This document shows, piece after piece, positions 1 through 9,296 of a stretch of 64,000 nucleotides of DNA; the first letter of the stretch is position 1; the number at the start of each line of letters is the position of its first letter. The notes beneath the pieces are model-generated. The model searched no databases. It worked only from the letters and a program-made list of their open reading frames with translations, and was not told the origin of the DNA. The DNA comes from FEN-1297 sp963787005 (GTDB taxonomy: Bacteria > Bacteroidota > Ignavibacteria > Ignavibacteriales > Ignavibacteriaceae): the NCBI GenBank assembly GCA_963787005.1, contig CAWBBX010000026.1:1-64000 (forward strand), written 5' to 3'. The position numbers were made by a program, and so were the translations under genes.

Positions 1-1235
1 ATCGTTCCCGCCTCCGATGTGAGAATTACAAAATCATCTTTTGTTACAACGTAGCGCGACGGACGAAGTCCGTTTCTATCGAGCGTGGCTCCGATTATAT
101 TGCCGTCGGTAAATACAACCGCGGCCGGACCGTCCCAAGGCTCCATCATAGTTGCGTGGTATTCGTAAAAAGCTTTCCTGTCGGGATCCATCAAATCATT
201 CTTAGACCATGCTTCCGGTATCATCATCATCATCGCGTGAGGGAGACTGCGCCCGCTCATCACCAAAAGCTCCAGAACAGTGTCGAATGTAGCCGAATCG
301 CTCTGACCGTCCATTATTATAGGAAGCATTCTTCTTAGATCTTTTCCATAATAAGGAGATTCCATTACGGCCTGCCTGGCGGCCATCCAATTCTTGTTGC
401 CGCGAAGTGTATTAATTTCTCCGTTATGCGCTATCGCCCTGAATGGATGAGCGAGATCCCATGTGGGAAAAGTATTTGTAGAGAACCGCATATGTATCAT
501 GACCATAGCCGACTTCATATCCTTATCGCTAAGATCCTTGTAATACTTTGTCATCTGCGGAGCGAGAAGCATTCCTTTGTAAACCAATGTCCTACTCGAG
601 AAAGACGGAACGTAATATTTACTGCGGTCAAGTTTTAACTCGGCGCGTATTCTGTGATCGATTATTCTTCTTATTAAATAAAGCTTGCACTCAAACTCGT
701 TCTGCGTTTTTATCTTTTTATTTGCGCCTATAAAGCAGTGGCGTATGAAAGGCTGTGTAGCCTTGGCTCCCTTTCCGGGCACATCCGGTTCAACAGGTAC
801 GTCACGCCAGCCGAGAAATATCTGGTCCTCATCTATCACTATTTTTTCAATTATGTTCTCGACTGATTTTCTCAAAATCGGGTTCTGCGGAAGAAACATT
901 ACACCAACCCCGTAGCGGCCTTCCTTAGGAAGATTGATACCTGCTTTATATGCGGACTTCCGTATAAATTCATCCGGCATTTGAATCAATAATCCGGCGC
1001 CGTCGCCTGTTTCGGGATCCGCGCCTACCGCTCCTCTATGCTCAAGATTGCATAATGCTTCAAGACCTTTTTCTATTACTAGTCTAGATTTGATCCCTTT
1101 TACGTTGGCGACAAATCCCATTCCGCATGCGTCATGCTCAAATAGCGGGCTGTACATTCCCTGCTCTTCAACCGGAAAGTTTTTCTCCTTAATTTTATTT
1201 TCGGCAGTATCATTTTTTAGATGCTTCATTTCCAT
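1..1235 (-). CDS. gltB: Glutamate synthase large subunit, N-terminal part (cut by window edge)
   Basis: Partial gene; the C-terminal part lies beyond position 1. Glutamate synthase transfers the glutamine amide to 2-oxoglutarate, giving two glutamates. The visible part is the class-II glutamine amidotransferase domain. The protein starts MEMKHLKND, and residues 31-41 read LFEHDACGMGF. Cys37 of that motif is the expected nucleophile, exposed in this family by removal of a short propeptide. Further on are MHMRFSTNTFPTW, HNGEINTLRGN and EPWDGPAAV, all typical of GltB. The start at 1235 is preceded by AAGGAG four bases upstream; an alternative in-frame ATG lies at 1229. The gene stands apart from the nitrilase gene by about 250 bases. 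The small subunit is not in the window. Confidence 0.93.
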   Translation of the reverse strand, partial: MEMKHLKNDTAENKIKEKNFPVEEQGMYSPLFEHDACGMGFVANVKGIKSRLVIEKGLEALCNLEHRGAVGADPETGDGAGLLIQMPDEFIRKSAYKAGINLPKEGRYGVGVMFLPQNPILRKSVENIIEKIVIDEDQIFLGWRDVPVEPDVPGKGAKATQPFIRHCFIGANKKIKTQNEFECKLYLIRRIIDHRIRAELKLDRSKYYVPSFSSRTLVYKGMLLAPQMTKYYKDLSDKDMKSAMVMIHMRFSTNTFPTWDLAHPFRAIAHNGEINTLRGNKNWMAARQAVMESPYYGKDLRRMLPIIMDGQSDSATFDTVLELLVMSGRSLPHAMMMMIPEAWSKNDLMDPDRKAFYEYHATMMEPWDGPAAVVFTDGNIIGATLDRNGLRPSRYVVTKDDFVILTSEAGT

Positions 1236-1257
1236 TGGGCTCCTTAAAAGCGTTGAG

Positions 1258-1414
1258 TTACCTTAATAATCTCTTGAATATATTTGCAGCTTACCTAATA
1301 AAATTTTAAGCGATTTCCTTACTTAATTAGGCTACGGAATTTCGAATGGTAAATATTTAAGGTAAAATATAATTTTTTTTGTAATTTTCAAGTAAAATAC
1401 TAGTTTTTACCTAA
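1258..1414. repeat. Four TTACCTWA motifs upstream of gltB
   Basis: In the AT-rich region upstream of gltB the octamer TTACCT(T/A)A appears at 1258, 1291 and 1407 on the plus strand and inverted (TTAAGGTAA) at 1357-1365. Repeated short motifs in both orientations upstream of a nitrogen-assimilation gene suggest operator sites, but chance in AT-rich DNA is possible. Confidence 0.3.
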
Positions 1415-1492
1415 AATAATTTTTCAGCACCTATTCGATTGTTATAATCCATGCTGAATATTTATACTTTTTGAAATGTTTCGGATTTTCTG

Positions 1493-2254
1493 CTAAATAA
1501 GATACATGTCGTCCAGGAACGGAAGTTTTGTTCGCGTTTCCTCTACGTTTTTGCGGAAGATGTCAGCGGTAATGACTTTCTCTTCGTCGGCCGAGAATAC
1601 AATCTCAGCGCCCATCGGATCGTAAACACTGCTATAGCCGTTGTATTTTAGCTTAGGATCGTTTCCTACTCTGTTTACGCCGATTACATAAAATTGATTT
1701 TCAATTGCCCTTGCCTTAAGCAGCGCGCGCCAGTGTTCTATCCTGGTGACCGGCCAGTTGGCAATTACAACTGCAAGATGGACCCTTTCTTTCCCATAAA
1801 GTCTGTAGAGCTCCGGGAAACGCAGGTCGTAACAGATAGATAAGCCAATCTTAAAATCACCTATCTCGGTAATCGAAATACTGCTTCCCTTTTTGTAATG
1901 CTTATCCTCTGTAGAATAAGAAAACGGATGAAGCTTCCGGTACTTGCTTACCGTTTCCCCGGATTCATTAATATGAAGAAGAGTATTATAAAAATTCCCT
2001 CCGTCTTCCTCTACAATACCGGCCAGCACGTGCGTCTTATTTTTCAATGCAATACCGGAAAAGAATTCGAAGCTTTTGCCGTCGGCTTTTTCCGCAAACT
2101 CCGAAGCACTCATCGTAAACCCGGTTAAAGTCATTTCAGGGAAAACAAGAAGATCAGTCCTTTCCTCCGCACCGGAAAGAAGACCGTCAATCTTCTCAAT
2201 ATTCTTTTCTTTATTCTCCCAGACCGGGCTGTATTGTACTAGTCCTGCTTTCAT
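1493..2254 (-). CDS. Nitrilase-family amidohydrolase (omega-amidase-like)
   Basis: A 253-residue carbon-nitrogen hydrolase. The Glu-Lys-Cys triad is visible: Glu40 in FPEMTLTGF, Lys107 in YRKLHPF and Cys141 in ICYDLRFPELYR. The length and the CYDLRFPE signature fit the small omega-amidase/YafV branch, which hydrolyses 2-oxoglutaramate, 2-oxosuccinamate or deaminated glutathione, so the likely role is amide metabolite repair linked to glutamine-dependent transamination. It starts 10 bases after the cimA stop codon and probably shares its transcript. No signal peptide, so cytoplasmic. The family is certain; the substrate is inferred. Confidence 0.85.
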   Translation of the reverse strand: MKAGLVQYSPVWENKEKNIEKIDGLLSGAEERTDLLVFPEMTLTGFTMSASEFAEKADGKSFEFFSGIALKNKTHVLAGIVEEDGGNFYNTLLHINESGETVSKYRKLHPFSYSTEDKHYKKGSSISITEIGDFKIGLSICYDLRFPELYRLYGKERVHLAVVIANWPVTRIEHWRALLKARAIENQFYVIGVNRVGNDPKLKYNGYSSVYDPMGAEIVFSADEEKVITADIFRKNVEETRTKLPFLDDMYLI

Positions 2255-2264
2255 TATAATTCAG

Positions 2265-3854
2265 TTAGGCTGTAAGTTTTTCTTTTTGCGACTGAAATTT
2301 AAATAATTTATAATTCATACTGTCACTCAGAGCCTGGAAGCTTGCTTCTATTATATTTCCCGAGACTCCCACGGTGCTCCAGGTTTCGGTTCCGTCGCTT
2401 GATGTTATAATTACTCTTACTTTCGCGCCGGTGCCTTCTTTTTCGTCCAGCACGCGCACTTTATAATCAATTAATTTGAGGAGAGATATTTCCGGGTAAA
2501 ACCTCAGCAACGCTTTTCTCAGAGCGTTGTCCAAAGCGTTAACGGGACCGTCTCCGTCCGATGCCGTATGCTCGATTTCTCCGTCTACTTCTATCTTTAG
2601 AACTGCTTCCGCAACCGACGATCCCTGGTTATCGTACATAACGTTAACCTTGGAATCAATCACGTTGAAGAAAGGTGTAAACTCGTTCAGCTCGGATCTT
2701 AGCAGAAGTTCGAACGATGCTTCCGCTCCGTCGAACTGCATTCCTTCGTACTCGAGCGATTTAATATAGCTCACCAGCTTCTTGCTCAATTCTTTATTTT
2801 CCGACAGATCAATACCAAGCTCCTTTGCCTTGTACCTGATATTGCTCTGTCCGGATAGATCCGAGACTAATACCCTCTGCTTGTTGCCGACAAGTTTCGG
2901 CTCTATGTGCTCATACATTCTGCTGTCTTTCAGCACCGCGCTTACATGCACACCGCCCTTATGCGCGAAAGCGGATTTACCCACGTACGCGGCCCGCGAG
3001 TTGGGAGCCAGGTTCATCATCTCATAAACAAAATTAGATAACGAAGCCATATGCTCTAAATTAATTTCAGTGTTTGTAACATGTCCGAACTTAAGGACTA
3101 GATTCGGAATAATGCTGCATAGGTTTGCGTTACCGCATCTTTCGCCCACGCCGTTTATTGTACCCTGCACATGCAAAGCGCCGGCTTCAATAGCCGCAAG
3201 AGAATTTGCGACAGCTAGCTCCGAATCGTTGTGTGTATGTATTCCTAAGGGACTCTTTAATTCGGCTTTTAATTCTTTTACAATGCGGCTCACTTCGTGA
3301 GGCATCGTTCCGCCGTTGGTGTCGCATAATACAATCACGTCGGCACCGGCTCTTTCGGCTGCCTTTAGCATCTTAACTGCAAACACTTTGTCATCCTTGT
3401 AACCGTCAAAAAAATGCTCCGCATCGTATATAACTCTTTTCCCGTGACTTTTAAGAAGACTAACGGAACCGAAGATCAATTCTTCATTATCGTCTTCGGT
3501 AAGTCCAAGTCCTTTTTCTGAATGAAGTCTCCACGTTTTTCCGAAGATAGAAATAGTAGATGTCTCCGCTTTAAGAAGCGCAACCAGGTTCGGATCGTTT
3601 TCAATGTTTTCTTTGTATCTCGCAGTCGATCCGAAAGCGCATATCCGGGCGTTCTTCAAATTAAGATTTTTGGCTTTCTGGAAAAACTCTTCGTCCCTCG
3701 GATTACTGCCGGGCCATCCGCCTTCGATAATATCGATTCCGAACTCATCCAGTTTTTGCGCGATCTGCAGTTTATCCTGTACAGATAGATTTATTCCTTC
3801 GCCCTGGGTACCGTCTCTTAAAGTGGTATCGAATAGTTCTATTTTGTTTTTCAT
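2265..3854 (-). CDS. cimA: (R)-citramalate synthase
   Basis: Condenses pyruvate and acetyl-CoA to citramalate, the first step of threonine-independent isoleucine synthesis; LeuCD and LeuB can then carry the product to 2-oxobutyrate. The 529-residue protein begins with the DRE-TIM catalytic motif FDTTLRDGTQGEG (residues 8-20). GTQGEG rather than the GEQSPG of leuA, together with EGGWPGSNPRD, separates CimA from isopropylmalate synthase. A metal-binding HTHND and a GVGERCGNANL segment follow, and the last 130 or so residues form the LeuA-type allosteric domain. The gene lies 75 bases downstream of leuD, at the end of the leucine cluster, with a weak ribosome-binding site. Whether isoleucine or leucine inhibits it cannot be read from the sequence. 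Confidence 0.92.
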   Translation of the reverse strand: MKNKIELFDTTLRDGTQGEGINLSVQDKLQIAQKLDEFGIDIIEGGWPGSNPRDEEFFQKAKNLNLKNARICAFGSTARYKENIENDPNLVALLKAETSTISIFGKTWRLHSEKGLGLTEDDNEELIFGSVSLLKSHGKRVIYDAEHFFDGYKDDKVFAVKMLKAAERAGADVIVLCDTNGGTMPHEVSRIVKELKAELKSPLGIHTHNDSELAVANSLAAIEAGALHVQGTINGVGERCGNANLCSIIPNLVLKFGHVTNTEINLEHMASLSNFVYEMMNLAPNSRAAYVGKSAFAHKGGVHVSAVLKDSRMYEHIEPKLVGNKQRVLVSDLSGQSNIRYKAKELGIDLSENKELSKKLVSYIKSLEYEGMQFDGAEASFELLLRSELNEFTPFFNVIDSKVNVMYDNQGSSVAEAVLKIEVDGEIEHTASDGDGPVNALDNALRKALLRFYPEISLLKLIDYKVRVLDEKEGTGAKVRVIITSSDGTETWSTVGVSGNIIEASFQALSDSMNYKLFKFQSQKEKLTA

Positions 3855-3929
3855 TTTCTTAACGCCGATATGTTATTAAAAATGTTAATTCACGTAAATT
3901 ATTTTTGTGCGAAAGATTTTTCGCGTCGC

Positions 3930-4490
3930 CTAAGCGATCATGCCTTCCTGTCTCGCGTACTGGAATATATCGCCGGCTTCTATAATCGGTAGAATATCTC
4001 CGAGTGAACGAAGAGAATAACTTTCGCCCGAAGTTATGTTCTGCAATGTATTATTATGTACGTCGAGTTCGAGCTCATCGCCCGTTTTAATTTTATCTAT
4101 TAATTTTTCAGGCGTTTCATAAGGCAGGAGAAAACCTCCGTCCACACAGTTTCTGTAAAATATTCTTGCGTACGATTCGGCGATAACGGCCTGCACCCCC
4201 GCAACCTGAAGCGCGAAGGGAGCGTGTTCCCTCGACGATCCGCAGCCGTAGTTTGAGCCGGCAATTATTATATTGAACTCCGATTGATATTCGTCGCCCT
4301 TTATGAACGGAGTTCCTCCGTCCGGCAGTCCGGCCTGTGCAAGCGGTACGCTAGAGAGTGCGAAGTGTCCGTACTTCTTCTTTTCTTCGGGATCCGTTAA
4401 GCTGTATACTAAATGCTCGGCGGGAATTATCTGATCGGTATCGATATTGTTTCCCAAAACGTAAGCCTTACCTTTTATTATTTTTTCCAT
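3930..4490 (-). CDS. leuD: 3-isopropylmalate dehydratase small subunit
   Basis: Small swivel-domain subunit of isopropylmalate isomerase; with LeuC it converts 2- to 3-isopropylmalate and may also isomerise citramalate in the isoleucine route. The 186-residue length is in the family range of about 160-200. Visible signatures are NNIDTDQIIPAEHL near the N-terminus and GSNYGCGSSREHAPFAL, the substrate-binding loop. The gene lies 58 bases after leuC and is preceded by a GGAG-like ribosome-binding site. Confidence 0.95.
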   Translation of the reverse strand: MEKIIKGKAYVLGNNIDTDQIIPAEHLVYSLTDPEEKKKYGHFALSSVPLAQAGLPDGGTPFIKGDEYQSEFNIIIAGSNYGCGSSREHAPFALQVAGVQAVIAESYARIFYRNCVDGGFLLPYETPEKLIDKIKTGDELELDVHNNTLQNITSGESYSLRSLGDILPIIEAGDIFQYARQEGMIA

Positions 4491-4548
4491 TACTGAATTT
4501 GCTCCGATTTCAATTTTTATTTAATAAAGATTTTTCATCACCGGTTCG

Positions 4549-5844
4549 TTATAAAAAGTCTCTCGGATCCGTAATAACTCCTGTCAAAGCAGATGCCGCT
4601 ACAGAAAGAGGCGACGCCAGATAAACGGCTGATTTCTTACTTCCCATTCTTCCGGGGAAGTTTCTGTTGGTAGTCGAAATTATTGTCTCTCCGTCGACGG
4701 CTCTACCTACCGTGTCCATAGGTCCGCCAAGGCACGCAGCGCAAGAAGACTGAGCTACTTCGCAGCCGGCGTTCTCGAATATCTGCTTCAAAGAAATGCC
4801 GTCGATCGTTTCCTCTTCAAGTTGACTTGCAACAAGCGTACTTGCTGGCACAATGAAAGTATGAACTTGCACTTGATTACCGGATAGAAGTTTCGCCGCG
4901 GCGACAAAGTCGCTTAGCTTACCGCCGGTGCATGAACCGATATAGCATTTTGTTAATTTGGTACCTTGAACATTTCTTACCGTGTCAAGATTATCCGGAC
5001 TATGAGGCTTCGCCACGTGCGGCTCCATCTTGCTTACATCGTAGTGGAATTGCTTTACGTACTTTGCATCCGGATCGCTGTGAAAGATCTCGTAGGACTT
5101 ATTCGTCCTTTCCTTAACATAAGCTTCGGTAACAGCGTCTGCCGCAATTATTCCGTTCATTCCGCCCGCTTCAATTGCCATGTTAGTTAGTGTCATTCTC
5201 TCGTCCATCGATAAAGAAAAAACTCCTTCACCGTCGAACTCGAGCGCGCGGTAAGTTCCGCCGTCGGTGGTAATATCTCCCAGTACCTGCAGGATGAGAT
5301 CCTTCGCCGTCAAGTAAGGCGGCAGCTCGCCGTCGAAAGTAAACTTCATCGATTCCGGAACCTTCTCCCAGATTTTCCCTGTTCCCAGAATAAAAGCCGC
5401 ATCGGTGTTTCCGACCCCGGTTGAGAACATGCCGAAAGCACCCGACGTACACGTATGCGAATCTGTCCCGAAGAGAACAGTACCCGGAACGTTGTAGCCT
5501 TCTTCAGCTAGAGCTATATGGCATACGCCTTTATAACGGTCGGTACCTACGTCGTAATAATTAGGTATGTTATATTCTCCGGCAAATTCCCTAAGCAAAG
5601 AAACGTTCCGGTTCGCCTGAGGATTCTTCGTAAATATGTAGTGATCGGGGAAAATTACCAGCTTATCTTTGTCCCATATCTTGGCGTCCCTGCCGAACTC
5701 TCTTTTCCAGATCGCAATTGTCGGGGGTCCGCATACATCGTGCGTCATTAATACATCAACATCGAGCCATATATTTTCTCCCGGCGATACATGATTTCGT
5801 TTCGCTGATTTCGCCAGTATTTTTTCGGTAATAGTCATTGCCAT
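4549..5844 (-). CDS. leuC: 3-isopropylmalate dehydratase large subunit
   Basis: Catalytic [4Fe-4S] subunit of isopropylmalate isomerase, of the aconitase family. The 431-residue protein shows cluster ligands in GSCTGGKLSDF and SSCAACLGG, and the family segment FGTDSHTCTSGAFG. The length matches the shorter LeuC type found in archaea and many bacteria rather than the roughly 465-residue enterobacterial form. The start at 5844 has AAGGAAG at good spacing. It follows leuA by 14 bases and precedes leuD, so translation of the three is probably coupled. Confidence 0.95.
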   Translation of the reverse strand: MAMTITEKILAKSAKRNHVSPGENIWLDVDVLMTHDVCGPPTIAIWKREFGRDAKIWDKDKLVIFPDHYIFTKNPQANRNVSLLREFAGEYNIPNYYDVGTDRYKGVCHIALAEEGYNVPGTVLFGTDSHTCTSGAFGMFSTGVGNTDAAFILGTGKIWEKVPESMKFTFDGELPPYLTAKDLILQVLGDITTDGGTYRALEFDGEGVFSLSMDERMTLTNMAIEAGGMNGIIAADAVTEAYVKERTNKSYEIFHSDPDAKYVKQFHYDVSKMEPHVAKPHSPDNLDTVRNVQGTKLTKCYIGSCTGGKLSDFVAAAKLLSGNQVQVHTFIVPASTLVASQLEEETIDGISLKQIFENAGCEVAQSSCAACLGGPMDTVGRAVDGETIISTTNRNFPGRMGSKKSAVYLASPLSVAASALTGVITDPRDFL

Positions 5845-5858
5845 TGTAAATCTTCCTT

Positions 5859-7454
5859 CTATACTGCTTGTGATAAATCTGATAACGACCTGTCGGAACC
5901 GTCGTCTTCATCCTTCATTTTAAGAAATGCTTCCTGCTGGTTCAATGCCTGCAGATAAGCTTTCGCGCTTGCTTCGATAACGTCGGTCGATACGCCTCTG
6001 CCTGAGAAAGAATGATCCTTTTCGCGAATCCTCACTACCACTTCCCCCAATGCCTGTCGTCCTGAAGTAATGGACCTTACGTGATAAGATTCGAGCCTCG
6101 GCTTTATCTCGAGTGCTCTTTCGATTGCGTTGAAGCTTGCGTCGACTGCGCCGTCTCCTGTAGCGGATTCCTGAACACTGCCTTCTTTGGTATTAATTTT
6201 TACAGTCGCAGTAGGAATAGAATTGGTTCCCATGTTAACGTGAATGTATTCGAGCTGATAATATTCGTTCTTGTCGTCGTGCGCCTGGTCTCCCATAAGT
6301 ATGCGCAGATCCTCGTCGAATACTTCCTTCTTTTTATCCGCAAGCTCCACGAATTTCTCGTATACTGTTTTTACTTCTTTTTCACTTAACGAATAGCCGA
6401 GTTCCTTCAGCCTGGCTTTAAGACCGTGACGTCCAGAGTGTCTTCCCAGCACTATCTTCGTCTTATTTACCCCGACGCTTTCGGGAGTCATTATTTCGTA
6501 CGTCTGCCTGTTCTTCAGCATACCGTCCTGATGTATACCCGATTCGTGTGCGAAAGCGTTCTCACCGACGATCGCTTTATTCGGCTGAACAATTATACCG
6601 GTAAAAGATGAAACCATCTTACTGGTATTATAAATTTCCTCTAACTTAATTTTTGTAAAATAATTATTGATGTCTTTTCTTACCTTAATTGCAACCACAA
6701 CTTCTTCGAGAGACGCATTGCCGGCACGTTCGCCTATACCGTTTATAGTGGCTTCTACCTGCCGCGCTCCGTTCTCGACACCGCTTAATGAGTTGGCTAC
6801 GGCAAGACCGAGATCGTCGTGGCAGTGCACACTTATGATAGCCTTGTCGATATTTTTTACGCGTCTCCTAAGCTCGGCTATCTTCGCGCCGAACTCAGAC
6901 GGGAAAGTATAACCGGTTGTATCCGGTATGTTGACGGTAGTCGCTCCCGCTTCTATAGCGGCTTCTATAACTTCGGAGAGATAACCGAGATCGGTTCTGC
7001 CGGCATCTTCTGCCGAAAACTCAACGTCGTCGGTAAAAGTTTTAGCGTACTTAACCGCATCCTGGGACATCTTAATAACGGTTTTTCTCTTTTCCTCAAG
7101 TGTCTTGCCGTATTTATCGTCTCCTAGCTTACCGAGTATATGGATATCTGACGTACCAAGAAATGTATGAATTCTGAATTTCTTGGCGTTGCGAAGAGCG
7201 TCGTAGGCCGCTTTGATATCTATTTCCTTCGCCCTTGCCAGGCCTGCAACTATAACGCTTACTTCGTCGGAGATTCTCTGTACGGCTTCGAACTGTGCCG
7301 GAGACGAAACAGGGAAACCGGCTTCTATTATATCGACATTTAGCTTTTGGAGCTGACGGGCTATTTCCAGTTTTTCAAAAACGTTTAACGATGCCCCGGG
7401 GGACTGTTCCCCGTCTCTCAAAGTTGTGTCGAATACTAAGACCCTGTTATTCAC
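5859..7454 (-). CDS. leuA: 2-isopropylmalate synthase
   Basis: First committed step of leucine synthesis: acetyl-CoA plus 2-oxoisovalerate. The 531-residue protein carries FDTTLRDGEQSPGAS (residues 8-22), the HCHDDLG metal site, NGIGERAGNASLEE, and a C-terminal LeuA regulatory domain from about residue 390 that normally binds leucine. The start codon is GTG at 7454, preceded by GAGGTGAT; no ATG gives a better start. The final 20 residues are Asp/Ser-rich and look disordered. A 106-base gap separates it from the methyltransferase gene upstream. That gap contains a short CGCGGC/GCCGCG hairpin. Confidence 0.95.
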   Translation of the reverse strand: MNNRVLVFDTTLRDGEQSPGASLNVFEKLEIARQLQKLNVDIIEAGFPVSSPAQFEAVQRISDEVSVIVAGLARAKEIDIKAAYDALRNAKKFRIHTFLGTSDIHILGKLGDDKYGKTLEEKRKTVIKMSQDAVKYAKTFTDDVEFSAEDAGRTDLGYLSEVIEAAIEAGATTVNIPDTTGYTFPSEFGAKIAELRRRVKNIDKAIISVHCHDDLGLAVANSLSGVENGARQVEATINGIGERAGNASLEEVVVAIKVRKDINNYFTKIKLEEIYNTSKMVSSFTGIIVQPNKAIVGENAFAHESGIHQDGMLKNRQTYEIMTPESVGVNKTKIVLGRHSGRHGLKARLKELGYSLSEKEVKTVYEKFVELADKKKEVFDEDLRILMGDQAHDDKNEYYQLEYIHVNMGTNSIPTATVKINTKEGSVQESATGDGAVDASFNAIERALEIKPRLESYHVRSITSGRQALGEVVVRIREKDHSFSGRGVSTDVIEASAKAYLQALNQQEAFLKMKDEDDGSDRSLSDLSQAV

Positions 7455-7560
7455 TTGATCACCTCATTTTGTTGTTTAGTGTTCCAATATAGTACTTGTT
7501 GTTACTTATTTGCCGCGGCAGAAGTTTTAGACTCAGCCGCGTTTCCGGCAGAAAATATTG

Positions 7561-8190
7561 TTAAGACTTTCTGCCGATCAACAATGCCAGCTCACGCCAC
7601 TTCCAGTAGCAGTCGACATCGTAAAAACCGATTTCTCTCAGCCAGTTTAGCTGAGTTTCCGTATCCAGAAGATTATTTGACCCGTCTTCTTCAGAATTCA
7701 GTATTTCAAAAAATTGTTTATGTAGATTTTCCGTCGGCGACGAAACATGTTCAAGATTGCAGAAAATCCCTCCGCTTTCAAGGAGCGTCCAGACCTCTTC
7801 ATAAATTTCCCGCTTCCGCTTATCATCAACATGATGAATAGCGAAGCTGGATACTACTGCGTCGAAACTTTCACTTTCGAACGGCAGAGGGTCGTTGATA
7901 TCGTGTGATATAACCGTTACTCGCGAATCACCGCCGTATTTTACTTTCAAACTATCGAGCATCGTTTTCGAAAAATCGAGCGCAGTGCCCGCAGCTTCAG
8001 AGCATTTTAATAAACAAAGATCAAGCAATCTTCCGTTACCAGAGCCTATATCCAGAATTCTTTTAGAACCGGCCGGCAATACTTCGAGAAGAACAGATTC
8101 GCCTTCCGTCCGGTGCGGGATTTTATCGGCCCTGCTCAAATACTCAAGCGCGTGTTCGGCCGACTGCCAACTATTTTTTTTATTCGCCAT
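7561..8190 (-). CDS. Class I SAM-dependent methyltransferase
   Basis: A 209-residue Rossmann-fold methyltransferase. Motif I is ILDIGSGNGRLL (about residues 45-56), followed by the acidic strand TALDFS and the post-motif FDAVVSSFAIHHVDD. This is the UbiE/Tam-like small-molecule branch; the substrate cannot be told. It sits inside the branched-chain cluster, 8 bases downstream of leuB and upstream of leuA on the same strand, so it is probably co-transcribed. No methylation step belongs to valine or leucine synthesis; trans-aconitate-type repair methylation is one speculative role. Confidence 0.8.
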   Translation of the reverse strand: MANKKNSWQSAEHALEYLSRADKIPHRTEGESVLLEVLPAGSKRILDIGSGNGRLLDLCLLKCSEAAGTALDFSKTMLDSLKVKYGGDSRVTVISHDINDPLPFESESFDAVVSSFAIHHVDDKRKREIYEEVWTLLESGGIFCNLEHVSSPTENLHKQFFEILNSEEDGSNNLLDTETQLNWLREIGFYDVDCYWKWRELALLIGRKS

Positions 8191-8198
8191 TATCTAAA

Positions 8199-9296
8199 TT
8201 AAAGTGTAAACACTCCGAGCGCCTGCTCGTCGTAAACTTTATTAAAATTTTCGATCACCGCGTCCTTCATCTGCTCTGTTGAAACAAGAACCGAATCGGG
8301 AGAATAAATATCCGCGGTCCTGAATCCCTTGTTCAATGTCTGGTTGATGGCTTCCTCTATAAGCTCCGAAACCTTGAACATCTGGAACGAATACGAGAAC
8401 ATCATCGCAACCGATGAAATAGTAGCAAGCGGATTGGCTTTACTTTGTCCCGCTATATCCGGCGCACTGCCGTGCACAGGCTCGTACATCGCGTACTTGC
8501 TTCCTATGCTCGCCGAAGGAAGCATACCGAGGCTTCCGGTTATCATCGCCGCTATGTCGCTCAAAATGTCGCCGAAGAGATTCTGAGTAAGTATTACATC
8601 GAATTGTTTAGGATTTCTTACAATCTGCATCGCGGCATTATCAACGTACATATCGTTAAGCTGTATGTCGAGATAATCCTTATGTACCTCGTGAACTATC
8701 TTTCTCCAGAACTGCGAGGAGTCGAGTACGTTTGCTTTATCTACGGAAGTAACCTTGCCGCCTCTGTTGCGCGCTATCTCAAATGCTTTCTTGGCTATTC
8801 TAACGACTTCCTCTTTGGTATAGACCATCGTGTTCCAGCCTTTTTCCTCATTGTATCCGCGCGGCTCTCCGAAATAAACTCCGCCGGTTAATTCGCGGAG
8901 TATAAGTATGTCGGTTCCTTTTAATACTTCCGGTTTTAAAGTCGATGCCGAAAGAAGCGCCGAATAGACTTTTGCAGGTCTGATGTTTGTATAAAGCCCG
9001 AGGGCTTTGCGCAGTTTAAGAAGCGCGGCTTCGGGTTTTTGATTCTGAGGAAGATCCTCCCACTTCGGCCCTCCGACGGCGCCTAAGAGCACCGCGTCTG
9101 CATCGTAGCATGAGCTGAGCACCTCGTCGGTTAATGGAGTCCCGTTTTTCTCGAATGAGGCTCCTCCTACTAGATGTTCCGTAAAGGTAAACGACACGTT
9201 AAATTTCTCCGCGGCCGCCTTCATTACATCTACGGCCGCCGAAACGACCTCGGGACCGATACCGTCTCCCGGAAGAAGTGCTATCTTCAAATTCAT
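8199..9296 (-). CDS. leuB: 3-isopropylmalate dehydrogenase
   Basis: NAD-dependent oxidative decarboxylation of 3-isopropylmalate; in the citramalate route it can also act on 3-methylmalate. Signatures are LLPGDGIGPEVV at the N-terminus, ILRELTGGVYFGEPRG, VDKANVLDSSQFWR and NLFGDILSDIAAMITGSLGMLPSAS. I chose the ATG at 9296 (MNLKIALLPGDG), giving 365 residues, the usual length. A frame-open extension to 9335 would overlap ilvC by 43 bases and adds a non-conserved basic stretch. With this start the ilvC stop and the leuB ATG overlap as ATGA. Confidence 0.93.
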   Translation of the reverse strand: MNLKIALLPGDGIGPEVVSAAVDVMKAAAEKFNVSFTFTEHLVGGASFEKNGTPLTDEVLSSCYDADAVLLGAVGGPKWEDLPQNQKPEAALLKLRKALGLYTNIRPAKVYSALLSASTLKPEVLKGTDILILRELTGGVYFGEPRGYNEEKGWNTMVYTKEEVVRIAKKAFEIARNRGGKVTSVDKANVLDSSQFWRKIVHEVHKDYLDIQLNDMYVDNAAMQIVRNPKQFDVILTQNLFGDILSDIAAMITGSLGMLPSASIGSKYAMYEPVHGSAPDIAGQSKANPLATISSVAMMFSYSFQMFKVSELIEEAINQTLNKGFRTADIYSPDSVLVSTEQMKDAVIENFNKVYDEQALGVFTL

